Positions 13,430 through 23,290 of a DNA stretch of 64,000 bases are shown in pieces. How positions within the stretch are numbered: the first letter of the stretch is position 1; every line of letters starts with the position of its first letter. The position numbers and the translations under genes were made by a program. Origin of the DNA: Diadophis punctatus similis (taxonomy: Eukaryota > Chordata > Lepidosauria > Squamata > Dipsadidae); the NCBI GenBank assembly GCA_023053685.1, contig JALIGW010000002.1, positions 248,659,856-248,723,855 of the forward strand, in the 5' to 3' direction. The notes under the pieces are model-generated. The model ran no database searches and was not told the origin of the DNA. It saw only the letters and a list, made by a program, of their open reading frames with translations.

Positions 13430-14730
13430 TAAGACGCCTTGCAAGGCGGGGTGGGGTACCGCGGCTTGAAAGCCCCTCCCCATCCGCGAAGGGCTTGGGT
13501 GGGTCGTCGAGGGGAAGAAACAGCCGGAGGGGAGGGGTCTCGGAAGCGGTTTTGGCATGGGAGGGGGCTTTGCCGAAGGGGGAGGGGTGGGGGGTGGAGG
13601 GGGTGGGTCATTCGCCTCTGCTCGGCAACGGCGGGACCCCCCACCCACCCCGGAGTCCAGAGGGGTTTGGGCAGCCTTGGGGAGAAGGGGGTGGGGCTTC
13701 AGAGGAAGAAGAGAAAGACTGCGCAGGCGTGGGAGGGGGCACTCCCCCCATTTGTGTGGGGCGGCGAGGGTGCGCCCCTTAACTATCCGTGTGGCGCAGT
13801 GTTTCTCAACCTTGACAGTTTGAAGATGTGTGGACTTCAATTCCCAGAATTCCCCAGCCAGCGTTGCTGGCTGTGGAATTCTGGGAATTGAAGTCCACAC
13901 ATTTTCAAACTGCCAAGGTTGAGAAACACTGCGTGTGGGGGATAAGCCCCGGCTGCCTCACTGCGAGCCGCGAGGAGGCGGGGCGAAGTGGGTGTGTGTG
14001 TGAGGCGAGGCGCTGCCTGTGCTCACTTTCGCTTTCACTTTTCAGGGACTTCGTGAAATGAGCCACGTAGCCAAGGAAAACGAGACGGAGCCCGCTCCGC
14101 GGCGCAGGCGAGAAGGGAGGGGAGAGGTCCGCACAGGGACAGACCCCCCCCCACCTCCAGATCCGCGGAAGTCTCCCTCCCTAACGCCTCCCCTCCGACC
14201 GGACTGAGCTCTCAGCTCACCCCACCCTATTTGCATTTCCCGACACACACACACACCCCCACCGTCTCAGGCCGCGGGGAAGGGACCGCGGGAGGAAAGC
14301 CCCCCCCCCCCGAATCGAAGGATAGGTGTGGAGCAGTTCGGCGCGGAGAAAAAAGGCGAAAGCGGGCAGGAGTTTCCCCCCCCCTCACCCGCTACACCCC
14401 CTCCCTCCCTTCTTGGAAGGGAGGTCGGATTAGAAGAACCTACTCGGTCCCTTCGGACTCTGTTAAATCTAATCTAACCTCTAGGATCGCATCGCGTCCC
14501 TTTTGTGTCCGGACGAGCTCTTTTTGCCTTTCGGTGGGGCAGGGGAAGAAAAAGGGAGGGGCCTTTGCGGAGAGGGGGTGTTGCAGGCTCTTCGGGACCC
14601 TCGCTTAAAAGCGTCGGGGGGGTCTCTTGAATGTGGGGGGAGGGGGCATGGTCTCTACCTGCTCCCCACAGAAGACATCTCTCCCCCACCCCCGGGTGAG
14701 GCGTTGCGGTGTGGGGCAGCCGTGGCCTAA
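13430..14730. promoter_or_regulatory. GC- and CpG-rich block with an ISRE-like site, possible promoter region
   Basis: GC-rich sequence with many CpGs precedes the GIMAP pseudogene on its strand. ACTTTCGCTTTCAC at 14025-14038 differs at one base from the interferon-stimulated response element consensus AGTTTCNNTTTCNC. No TATA box or start site can be fixed. A promoter role is inference from position and composition. Confidence 0.35.
13797..13931. mobile_element. Palindromic MITE, 135 bp hairpin
   Basis: Begins CAGTGTTTCTCAACCTTG and ends with its reverse complement. The two arms of about 64 bases pair almost completely around a short centre near 13863. Relatives are at about 19380-19465 and several times within 53276-53700. 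Confidence 0.85.
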
Positions 14731-14934
14731 AGAGAATTCGAATTGGCAATGCGAGGCTGCCCCACAGGCATGGCTTAGAAAAGGCAGGAGTGCACCCCCC
14801 AGCCCCTCCTTCCATTCAGGGTTGGGAGTCTTTCCCCATCTACAACCTGGAATGAAGGTTCGACTTTTCTGAGAACAATTAACCAGGTTGTTGTTAATTA
14901 ACAATTAGCAATTCAGCTAGCCGCCAGAAGTTGT

Positions 14935-15460
14935 GGGGAGCGCAGACACTGGAGGTTTTCGAGAAGAGACTGGTCAGCCATTTGTTTTGGAATGGTCAGG
15001 GGTCTCCTCTTCGAGAAGGGGGAGGTTGGACTAGATGACCTCCGAGGTCCCTTCCAACTCTGTGATGCCACGATTCTGTTAGGGTCTCCTGCTTGAGCTG
15101 GGGGTTGTACTAGATGACCTCCAGAGTTCCCAATTCTGCAATTCCCTTATTCTGAATGGTAGTCTCCTATTTGAACAATGGTTGGACTAGATGACCTCCA
15201 AGGTCCCTTCCAACTCATGTGATAACCACAATTCTGTAAGCGTCTCCTGCTTGAGCAGGGGGTTGGACTAGGTGACCTCCCAGGTCCCTTCCAACTCTTG
15301 TTCTTCTGTAAGGGTCTCCTGCTTGAGCTGGGGGTTGCACTAGATGAGCTCCAGAGTTCCCAATTCTGTACTTCTCTTATTCTGAATGGTAGTCTCCTGT
15401 TTGAGCAGTGGTTGGACTAGATGACCTCCGAGGTCCCTTCCAGCTCTCTTCTGATTCTGA
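14935..15460 (+). repeat. Tandem array of six CR1 3'-end tails
   Basis: The core GGTTGGACTAGATGACCTCC recurs near 15025, 15105, 15180, 15262, 15333 and 15409, spacing about 71-82 bases. Each unit carries GTCTCCTGCTTGAGC and GTCCCTTCCAACTCT, the standard 3' end of CR1 LINEs. Confidence 0.85.
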
Positions 15461-15667
15461 TTCTCTCTCTTCTCCCCCACCCCCACCCCCGCCCAGGCCA
15501 AGGGAATCCCCTTGCAACCACCAGCAGCCAAGAATGACCTACCAGTCAACTTTGGAGACAGCTCGGGTAGATATGAGAAGATCTTCTGAAACGGTGTTTG
15601 TGTGAGTGTGAATGTTTTGGAAAAGGGAAGATGCTCAGAATTTGGGGCCCCGGAGAAGCCTCTAGGG

Positions 15668-16257
15668 CCGTGATGGCCAACCTATGGCACATGTGCCACA
15701 GGTGGCACATGGAGCCATATCTGCCGGCATGCGAGTCATTGCCCTGGCTCCGCTCCAGCGCACATGTGCACCCCGGTCAGCTGATTTTCGGCTTGCACGG
15801 AGGCTCTGGGAGGCCATTTCTGGCCTCTGGGAGGGTGGGGGAGGCCGTTTTCATTCTCTCCAGGCTCCAGGGAAGCCTCTGGAGCCTGGGGAGGGCGAAA
15901 AACAGGCCTACTGGGCCCACCGGAAGTCAGGAAACCAGCCATTTTTGGCCTCTGGACGACCTCCGGGGGGGGGGGGGGGTGAGGCCATTTTTGCCCTCCC
16001 CAGGCTCCAGGGAAGCCTCTGGAGCCTGGGGAAGGCAGAAAGAGGTCCTACTGGGCCTACCGGAAGTCAGGGGAGCAGGAACGGGTCATGTGCGTATGCG
16101 CAGGGGTGGGGCAATGTGGGAGGGTCACACACGTATGCACAGGGGGGGTGGGGTACATGGTGAGGCATTGAATTATGGGTGTGGACATGCACACATGCGC
16201 AATAGCACACATGTGCGCACTTTCGGCACTTGAGGGAAAAAAGATTAGCCATCACTG
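15668..16257 (+). mobile_element. OC1-like hAT nonautonomous element in intron 1 of GIMAP pseudogene
   Basis: Termini CCGTGATGGCCAACCTATGG and TTAGCCATCACTG are inverted. The flanks are CTCTAGGG (15660-15667) and CTGTAGGG (16258-16265), an 8-bp target duplication with one mismatch. Internal GC-rich tracts (GGGAAGCCTCTGGAGCCTGG) are shared with all other copies. Confidence 0.9.
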
Positions 16258-16837
16258 CTGTAGGGACAGTTTGGGACTCCTGCTCCAAACCAGCCCACTT
16301 TTTGTTACAATAGGTAGCAAGGGAGGTTCTGCTGCTCAATTATGCAGTGCCCCTCCCCCAAGGAATGGGGGTCTCCAGCCCCACTTCCCTTCCCCTTGTT
16401 CCCCCTCCTGCCTTCCCTCTCTCTCCTCCCTCCCTGCCCCTCCCTGGCTCCCTTCAGAGCATCTCATCCCCAGCTCCCCCCCCGTTTGCTGGGGAAGGGC
16501 TACATAGCAGCTTCGGGGCAAAACCTTGACTGGGGTAGGGGACTAGGCTGCGGTTTCTAAGGAGGGGGCAGCTGGCACACCAAGGCCTCCGAGCCGTGTC
16601 TGACCCGTGTTTCCTTTCCGCTCTTCCAGGAAGCCACGGATGAGGATTCCGCGCTGGATAAGCGAGGAGGCCACTCCTGGCATTTGAGGGGAGGTTCTTA
16701 GGGGGTTCAACACACTAGGAGAGCCAGTGGATTCCAGTTCAGAAGCGCTATGCCGGGTGGGTCTCTCCCCATAGCAGGCAGACGGAATCTTTGCTGGCAG
16801 GCCTAGAGAAAGACTGCCTTGGGCCCTCTGTGGCGAG

Positions 16838-17217
16838 CAGGGGTGGGATTGAAAAAATTTAGCAACTGCTTCTCTGCCCAGTTGCTAGGTGGGCATTGCC
16901 ATGGGGGCATGGCCTACTCGGCCTCCTGCACCATGGCAGGGTGGCTTTTCTCGAGCCTCCGGGAGGGCGAAAACAGGGTCCCCCAGGCTCTGGAGGCCCT
17001 GGTACTTCCAGTAGGCCTGTTTTTTGCCCTCCCAGAGCCTCTGCACAGGCCCTGCACGTACCTGACATCCAAAATGGGCTGCATGGAGACTCCTGGGAGG
17101 GGAGAGATGGGGTGGGTGGTGTCAGCCAGTCCTTGCAACTACCGGTTCGGCAAACCAGATGTAAAATTAACATCCGGTTCACCCGAACCAGTCCGAATCG
17201 GCTGAATCCCACCCCTG
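16838..17217 (+). mobile_element. MITE with CAGGGGTGGGATT termini in intron 2 of GIMAP pseudogene
   Basis: Begins CAGGGGTGGGATTG and ends AATCCCACCCCTG. Flanks GTGGCGAG and GTGGCGAC form a 7/8 target duplication. The intact GIMAP paralogue has one uninterrupted copy of this site (GTGGAGAC near 35539), confirming the insertion boundaries. Confidence 0.9.
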
Positions 17218-18937
17218 GTGGCGACCCTTTCCCCACTCTAACCCTAACCCCCCTCCCTCCCTGAGGGTCTCCGCTGCCCACCAACAGTCCCCTCTGACCT
17301 CTGTCCACAATCTGTTGGAGACCCACCTCGGACTGCGTCCATTTTGGGGGGAAATGCAGGACAGCCATGGAAGGCAGCCATTTCACTGGTGGGCTGGGAG
17401 ACATCTGCAGGCAGGAAGAAGGGGCTGCCGTGGGGCACTTATGGGGAGGGGACGTTTGGGCCTTGACTGGACCGATTTAAGCAGAAACTCTGGATTGACT
17501 GGAAAGGGGAGACAGGGAGGGTCAGTCCTAGTTGGTCAAGCCTATCTCTGTATCCTGCCCTCCCCCCCATCCCAGTGAGTTAGAGATCCTGTCGCAGCCA
17601 TTCGTCAGCGTTCCTGAGCCTCTTCCAGGTCACTCAACTTGGACCCAGCTTTGCTGGTGACGACTGGATGCAGTGGCCATATTCAGACATACGGTGGTGG
17701 GGTGTTGAGGCGGGGAGTCACTCTTGGGTCCCAGGGTGTTCCCTGAAACCAGTTGATAGTTTTGCAATTTTGCGCTTTGTTGTTTAATCCGCCGAGTCTT
17801 GCTAAATGGGGGTTTTCCATGTTGTGAGAATTGGCTGAGCAGCCCAATTTAGCAATTCTGGGAGAAACCATCATTGAACCACGTTTTGCTAAACAGGTTT
17901 TTCTGTGTTGTGAGAATCTGCGTGGCTGAGCAGCCCAATTTAGCAACTCTGGGAGAAACCATCATTTAACCAGGTCAGGGCCGAGGTGACTCTTTTCTAA
18001 AATCATCACCATTTCCAAGCCTGCTCAATGATGCCCCAACATGTTGGAATATAGCCCCCCGAGTCTTCCTGGGCATGTGAGAAATCTCTCAATTCCTTTT
18101 TGTAACGTCGTCTTCCAAATTCACAGTGGAAGACACCGAACTCCGTCTAATCCTTGTCTGAAAGTCCGGAGGCGGGAAGAGCGCCACAGGCAACACCATT
18201 CTTGGCCGGAATGAGTTCAAGGCCATTGCGGAGGCAAAGACCATCACCCTGCTGTGCCAAAAAGGGCAGGGGATTTGGCAGGGGATGAAGATCTCCGTGG
18301 TCGACACGCCTGCCATGTTTGATTCTCAAAGCTATAATGAGATTGTACGACAGGAGATTGTGGCTTGCATGGAGCTCTCCCGGCCTGGCCCCCATGCCCT
18401 GATTTTGGTGACCCAGGTGGGACGCTTCAGTGCTGAAGACGCAACCACCGCTAAGTGCGTCTACGATATCTTTGGGGCTGAGTCTGCCCGGCACACGATC
18501 GTCCTGTTCACCTGTGTAGAGGATTTGGGCAAGAACCCCCTGCAAGAGTACATTCGAAAGTCCAAGAACAGGAATCTGTAGGAAGTGATTTGACCGTGCG
18601 GGAACCGCGTCTGCGGGTTCAACAACAGGACCACGGGAGCTGAGCGGGAGAGGCAGGTCTCGGCACTGATGGAGACGGTGCAGAGAACCATTTCAGCGAA
18701 TGGGGGCGGATACTATGCCAACCAGCTGTACAAAATGCGCAACATACGGGACGACTACGTCAAAATGTTCCTGGCCAAGAAGAAAATGGGCAGAGAAAGG
18801 GCAGCCCGGAGACCCTGGAGCTCCATCGAAATTGTGACAGTGGCTGTGGTGTCTGGCTTGTTCGTGGCCATTGTGACCACCATTATTCTCATGGTCCGCT
18901 TTTTGTGAGGGGACTTCTCCTTTGTACCTTTGTAACC

Positions 18938-18980
18938 GTCTGGTTTGGGCCTGTGATCGAACAGGACAGATACAGACGTC
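18938..18980 (+). mobile_element. Truncated LINE remnant directly after GIMAP pseudogene stop
   Basis: Sequence reading VTVWFGPVIEQDRYRR-like matches the LINE that starts at the same place after the intact GIMAP gene (37250 onward), then similarity stops near 18980. This marks the right edge of the duplicated segment. Confidence 0.7.
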
Positions 18981-19979
18981 ACTCCCTTCCAGCTGCTGTA
19001 GGTAACCCTGGGATACAGCCGTGATAGAGAGAAGCGTGGAATGTGCATCTGTCTTTGGCTGCTTTGCCATTTTGCTGGTTTCCCATTCCCCCTAGCCTAT
19101 GGCAACTCGAACATCTGTATCCCAGGATAATGTTGCAGGGAACACATTCGCACCTTCCTTACATAAAGAGAAACAAAATGTTTCCTCTTCCTAATCTGAA
19201 CTCAGAATCACTTGCCTGCAAAGTGAAAATCCCAAACATTTCTGAAATTATAAATGATAAATTATTGGGCGAGCTGAACCTGAAATTTTACTCTACAGAG
19301 ATGATGCCTCCAGATTTACCGAAGGAGCAGAAATCTCTGTCACATTTCACCCAAACAAAGCTGGCCTCTCTTTACGCCAGGGGTCTCCAAACGTGGCCAC
19401 TTTAAGACTTGTGGACTTCCACTCCCAGAATTCCTCAGCCAGCAAGTTTGGAGATCCCTGAGTTAGGAAAGAGAATTACCCTCCTTGTTTGGGAGGTTCC
19501 TCCTTCAAAGCTGCCATCCTGCGCCAGGGCAGCTGGAAGGCGGATGCTATGCCAATCAACCCTACAGACAGCTGAAATTGGTTTCATACAGGCCTAAGAA
19601 GTGGCTAGTACAAGGACTAACAGATAAGGGCATCCCATCTGGGCTTACTCGCAAGCAACTCAGATTTCCAAATAGGAATGGGGGGGCCAGAAGCTTCTCA
19701 CCCCCGTCAGGGTCTTCCTTGCAGGAAATGAGAGGTGTGTAGATCATGTAAAAGGGGGCAGGATTACCATCTGATTTGCAAAACTCTTCGGGTCCCTGCA
19801 TAAAAGTCTTCGGGTCCCTGGATAAATGCCTCACTATGGAAAGTGTGGATCTACAGCCCCACCAGCCTCAGATGAGCACCTGAACCCCTGGAATGCTGGG
19901 AATGGTGAACTGGGCTCTGTAAGCAAGTGAGACTGATGCTTCCTGGATCCCAGGTACAAATGGGCCACTACACTGGATG
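18981..19979. other. No gene recognised; contains a palindromic-MITE half and possible GIMAP relic
   Basis: 19380-19465 resembles half of the palindromic MITE at 13797. 19533-19570 resembles the GIMAP exon around its GGGYYANQLYK codons (CGGATGCTATGCCAATCA against CGGATACTATGCCAACCA), a weak hint of another degraded GIMAP exon. The rest is unassigned. Confidence 0.35.
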
Positions 19980-20580
19980 CTGTCAGATCTGCCACCACTT
20001 AACACCTCAAACTAGAAACGATCCTCAGCTTCTATTTGTTGAGAAAGGCGTAGTTTGATGAGAAGTTTATTGCGGTAAACGCAGAACCAGAACTGAAGAT
20101 CGCGCGCCAAAACCCCTAGTTCAACTTTTCCTTTTCTTAACTGACTCCCATCACTGACCCCGCCCCCATGACCAATCTGGTTCAAGCAAGATGTTTTCAA
20201 AAACTTCAAGAGTTGATTGGTATGCAGCCGTCTTTTGCAACCTTTCACCTCCCGACCGAGTGTCCTTGAAGCACCATCTCGGGGAGACACAGTGGTTACT
20301 TTCACTTTCCCTCCACAAGCTACCCTTCCAGAGTTGAGGGCAAGCTGCATTCTTCACCCATTTTTCTCCCAGCCAGGTGACCTTGAAGCAGCATCTCGGG
20401 GAGACATGGCAGTTACTTTAGCTTTCCCTCCAGCACCCACCCTCCCAGAGTCCAGGGCAGACTGTCACCACATGGTAGTAAAGCACAAGTGTAAGGTGTG
20501 TAAGAAGGCCGCTGACAGATGCTCACTTGGGACCTTTCCACCACTTTCACTTTCGCCTCGGTTGCTGGCTAAGCCTTGCA
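19980..20580 (-). mobile_element. LTR-like sequence with internal direct repeats
   Basis: On the minus strand a CAATAAACTTCTCAT polyadenylation-type block (about 20057-20071) follows a pair of direct repeats spaced 120 bases (CCTTGAAGCANCATCTCGGGG near 20262 and 20382). The repeats carry ISRE-like cores (ACTTTCACTTTCCC at 20298-20311); a further one lies at 20543-20556. This layout resembles U3 enhancer repeats followed by R/U5 of a retroviral LTR. Ends and target duplication could not be fixed, and no viral genes are present. Confidence 0.35.
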
Positions 20581-20674
20581 GTTTCTCGGAAGCTGGTTGG
20601 CATGTAGTCAGCAGGGAAAGGGAGAAGTCCCAAGCTGTAGTTCATTTTCTCAACTTTGTCTTATGTTTCTCTTA

Positions 20675-21411
20675 CCGTGTTTCCCTGAAAATAAGACCTG
20701 GTCTTCTATTTTGTGGGGTGGCGGCTCCAAAATAAGCTCTAGGGCTTATTTTCAGAGAAATACAATTTAGGGTGATCAGCCTTGCCGGGCACCCCGCCCC
20801 CCCAGTGTGCGCACAAGAGGCGGCGAGCGTGTGGGGAGACCGACGGTATCTTGCAGCAGCTGCAGCCCTCTGGCCACTCGATAAGCACACTCCGGGGCTG
20901 TGTAGCTTGCGCAGCGCAGGTGAGTTGATTCCCTGTCCAAGCGGCAGATGGAGGCAGAAATATGGGGAGGTGGGGAGGCTGGCGATCCAGACATGCACAG
21001 GCCATGGGAAAGCTGAGTCAGTGGGCTGGGAGGCTCATCTTTGTGCGGTGGCACCAACAGCAGATGGGAGGCAGAGGATGGAAGGCGGGCGATCCCGATG
21101 CGCAGCGTGAGCCACAGTCAAACTGAGAGACACGAAGATAAGCCTCACATGGCCGGCCGCCCACCCACTCTGGCCCACTGACTCGGCTTTCCCGTGGCCT
21201 GTCTGGATCGCCTGCCTACCCCGCCCCCTACGCCTCTGCCTGTCTGCTGCTTAGACAGGAAATCAACTCACATTGTGCTGTGTGGGTTGTGGCTGCTTGC
21301 TGGAAACCATCAGCTCGTGTGCGCTGGCTGCCTCCTGTACTGGCCATGCCCACCCCACCTTCACTAGGGCTTCTTTTTGGGGTAGGTCTTATTTTTTGGG
21401 GGAAAACACAA
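20675..21411 (+). mobile_element. DNA transposon, CCGTGTTTCCCTGAAAATAAG termini, TA target
   Basis: Begins CCGTGTTTCCCTGAAAATAA and ends TCTTATTTTTTGGGGGAAAA then CACAA, with TA on both sides. A nonautonomous relative of the shorter copies at 38404-38716 and 44249-44383. Confidence 0.75.
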
Positions 21412-21691
21412 TAATAGTTGCCCACAGTGCCCCTTGCCTGTGGGCTGCCTTAAACAGGGAAAGTAAGCCTCTCCAGAAGGGGTTCTAGATTTCAAGGAGG
21501 GAAAAGACGAGATCAGAACTCCACTGCCCTTTGTTATAGCCAGGTTGATGTGCAAGGAGGGAATTGAAGTGAGTTTCAAAATTTATCTTCCAAAATGGTT
21601 CACGATGGCCGTTCTGCTCCTGAAGTCAAACGGGGGATAACTTTAGGCCACACCCAATGGTTAATATGAATAACATCTGGACAAGCAGAGA
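21412..21691. other. No feature recognised
   Basis: Mixed-composition spacer between a DNA transposon and a SINE, without a convincing frame or repeat. Confidence 0.4.
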
Positions 21692-21918
21692 TCTTCCTCT
21701 CTTAATGACCCCATAATCGCTTGCGGGGTGAAGTCTGGGCAACTCAATGGAGTTGAGGGTTTACTGGCCGGATGCCCTTCCTGTTGCTAATGCAGATGTT
21801 TTTTTCAGCATATGTATTCTCATTGTGCCCAGAGAGACATAGCTGCCTCTACCTAGGATCGAACACAGCCTCCAGTTTGTGAAGCGAGGGCTCCACCTCT
21901 AGGCCACCGCACCACTAT
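21692..21918 (-). mobile_element. Sauria SINE
   Basis: Read on the minus strand: a tRNA-like head (GGTGCGGTGGCCTAGAGGTG, then GTTCGATCCTAGGTAGAGGC), a middle with CTGGGCACAATGAGAATAC, GGAAGGGCATCCGGCCAGTA, and a BovB-like 3' end finishing GGGGTCATTAA. This order is the hallmark of Sauria SINEs, known from squamates. Confidence 0.88.
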
Positions 21919-21944
21919 CTGGACATGCAGAGATATTAATATAG

Positions 21945-22255
21945 ATATAAAAAGGCAGACTAGTTAGAGCAATCGTCTTCCCTATAATGACGGACGGGTG
22001 TGAGGGTCAGATGCTAAGAGTGGCCAATTGAAGAAGAGTCGACGGCCATTGAACCGTGGCGCTGGCTGGCGCAAATTATTGAATATACCGCGGACAGCCA
22101 GAGCAGCTGACCGAGAGGCACTGAATTGTATAATACGGGATATATCGGTGAAAGCTGCAATTATAAGGCTGAGCCTGGTTGACTCTGGCCATGTGATGAG
22201 TGTGAATTCATGGGAGGAGCCAATGAGGCTAGGAATGGTTAGTGAATCGAGATGA
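21945..22255 (+). mobile_element. BovB (RTE-type) LINE fragment
   Basis: The plus strand encodes the C-terminal part of a BovB-type ORF in two frames: RLVRAIVFPIMTDGCEG, then GAGWRKLLNIPRTARAADRE and SGHVMSVNSWEEPMRLGMV. The pattern (V-AIVFP-M-GCE, W-RLL-IP-TAR, GHVM) matches the BovB C-terminus. Frame-broken near 22025. Confidence 0.7.
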
Positions 22256-23290
22256 AGGGCCAAAACGAAGAACTCACCAGCTTGGTAATTTGAAATCTAA
22301 GTTGACCGTCCAGCAGCTGTGATTGACAGGGGAGCATGGAGAGGACTTGTATTCTGCCCCAGCTAAGAACATAGCAAACACACAGTTTGTTCGAACTTAT
22401 TTTAATCAATAACCGACTACTAATAACGGTCTTAGTAGAGGTCACACACACGCAAACCTAAAGGCAATCTCTTCTTGCAAAAGCCCAACTGTTAATTAGT
22501 CGTCATTAACAGCTGGCATAAGTTCAGAAAGTCTTAAATCATATAATAGCAATTCGTCTTTGATAGCTCACGAAGCTTGGCAAAATGCCTAGAAGTTGTC
22601 CTCAATAAACAAGCCGAAGCAGATAAGCAGAGCAGAGATTTTCCAGACATGAGGCACACAAACAAACAAATTTCAAACATTTCCTGCAGATTCAGCAGCC
22701 TCTGCTGTCCTTAAGTAGACTAGGGGAGTGGCCAATTACCCCCAAGTCTTACTCCCGAGGAGACCTCCTCTGGAGTAACCATTCCTACCTTTTGGCAGCT
22801 CTGCGTGCCCGTGCATTAAGAGGAGGAGAAGCCTCTTCTTCCTCATCACTGCTATGAGGTGCTGGAGGGCCTGGCTGAACCTCTGCTTCTGGCACCGAGT
22901 CCTCGCTGGCCTCCTCACTGTCCGACTTGTGTGCCAGCTGCACAGGTGGCTGCCGCATCACCAAGTCGGTCTCCTCTCAAACGGGATCCGCTATAAGCTG
23001 CATGGGCTGCTGGCAGGCCACAACAACTTGCCTATAAAGTCGCGAAGACTTGGACACAACTGAAGGGTTAAAACCACCACCCTGTCGAAGGATGTGGGTT
23101 TCAGCTCGATCTGTGAAAAACCTGCTCAGTGAAAGGAGCTGCTCAGCCCAGAATGGATCGCCTAGGAAGCCACAAAGCCCTACTGGGCTGGAGGTGCCTG
23201 CACAGAGGCCGGACGGTGGTTTTCTGGCAAGGCTGCAGTGAGGATTTCGGCATCGGGGTGGGGGTTGAACCAGAGCATCTCCATGTTTGA
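22256..23290. other. Unassigned, possibly LTR-derived
   Basis: No gene can be supported. Long frames lack domains. CT-rich tracts with TCCTCATCACTGC resemble a stretch near 63530, suggesting a shared but unidentified repeat. A TATAAAG is at about 23033. Confidence 0.35.

Larger units (their letters stand above)
15534..18908 (+). pseudogene. GIMAP: GIMAP GTPase pseudogene, three exons
   Basis: This is the dead paralogue of the intact gene at 34880-37244. Coding exon 1 is 15534-15566 (MTYQSTLETAR), exon 2 is 16630-16657 and the GTPase exon is 18127-18908, which has exactly the same length (782 bases) as in the intact copy. The lesions are: the exon 2 donor GT is AT (16658-16659), the exon 2 methionine codon is ACG, a TGA stop at 18159-18161 replaces the first P-loop glycine, and stops occur at 18579-18581 (TAG for Gln) and 18591-18593 (TGA for Arg). 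No indel breaks the frame, so loss is recent. The remaining GTPase motifs (DTPAMFD, the GPHALILVTQVGRF box, TCVED) and the C-terminal hydrophobic helix are still readable. Introns carry an OC1-like hAT and another MITE that are not seen in the intact copy. Confidence 0.92.

Noticed and set aside
13337..14608. GC-rich frames of 70-187 codons
   Set aside because: Multiple overlapping frames in all phases with low-complexity Pro/Gly/Arg composition and no splice logic. I kept only a possible regulatory role.
15598..16233. A 211-codon frame in GIMAP intron 1
   Set aside because: It is the translation of a hAT element; equivalents appear in every other OC1-like copy.
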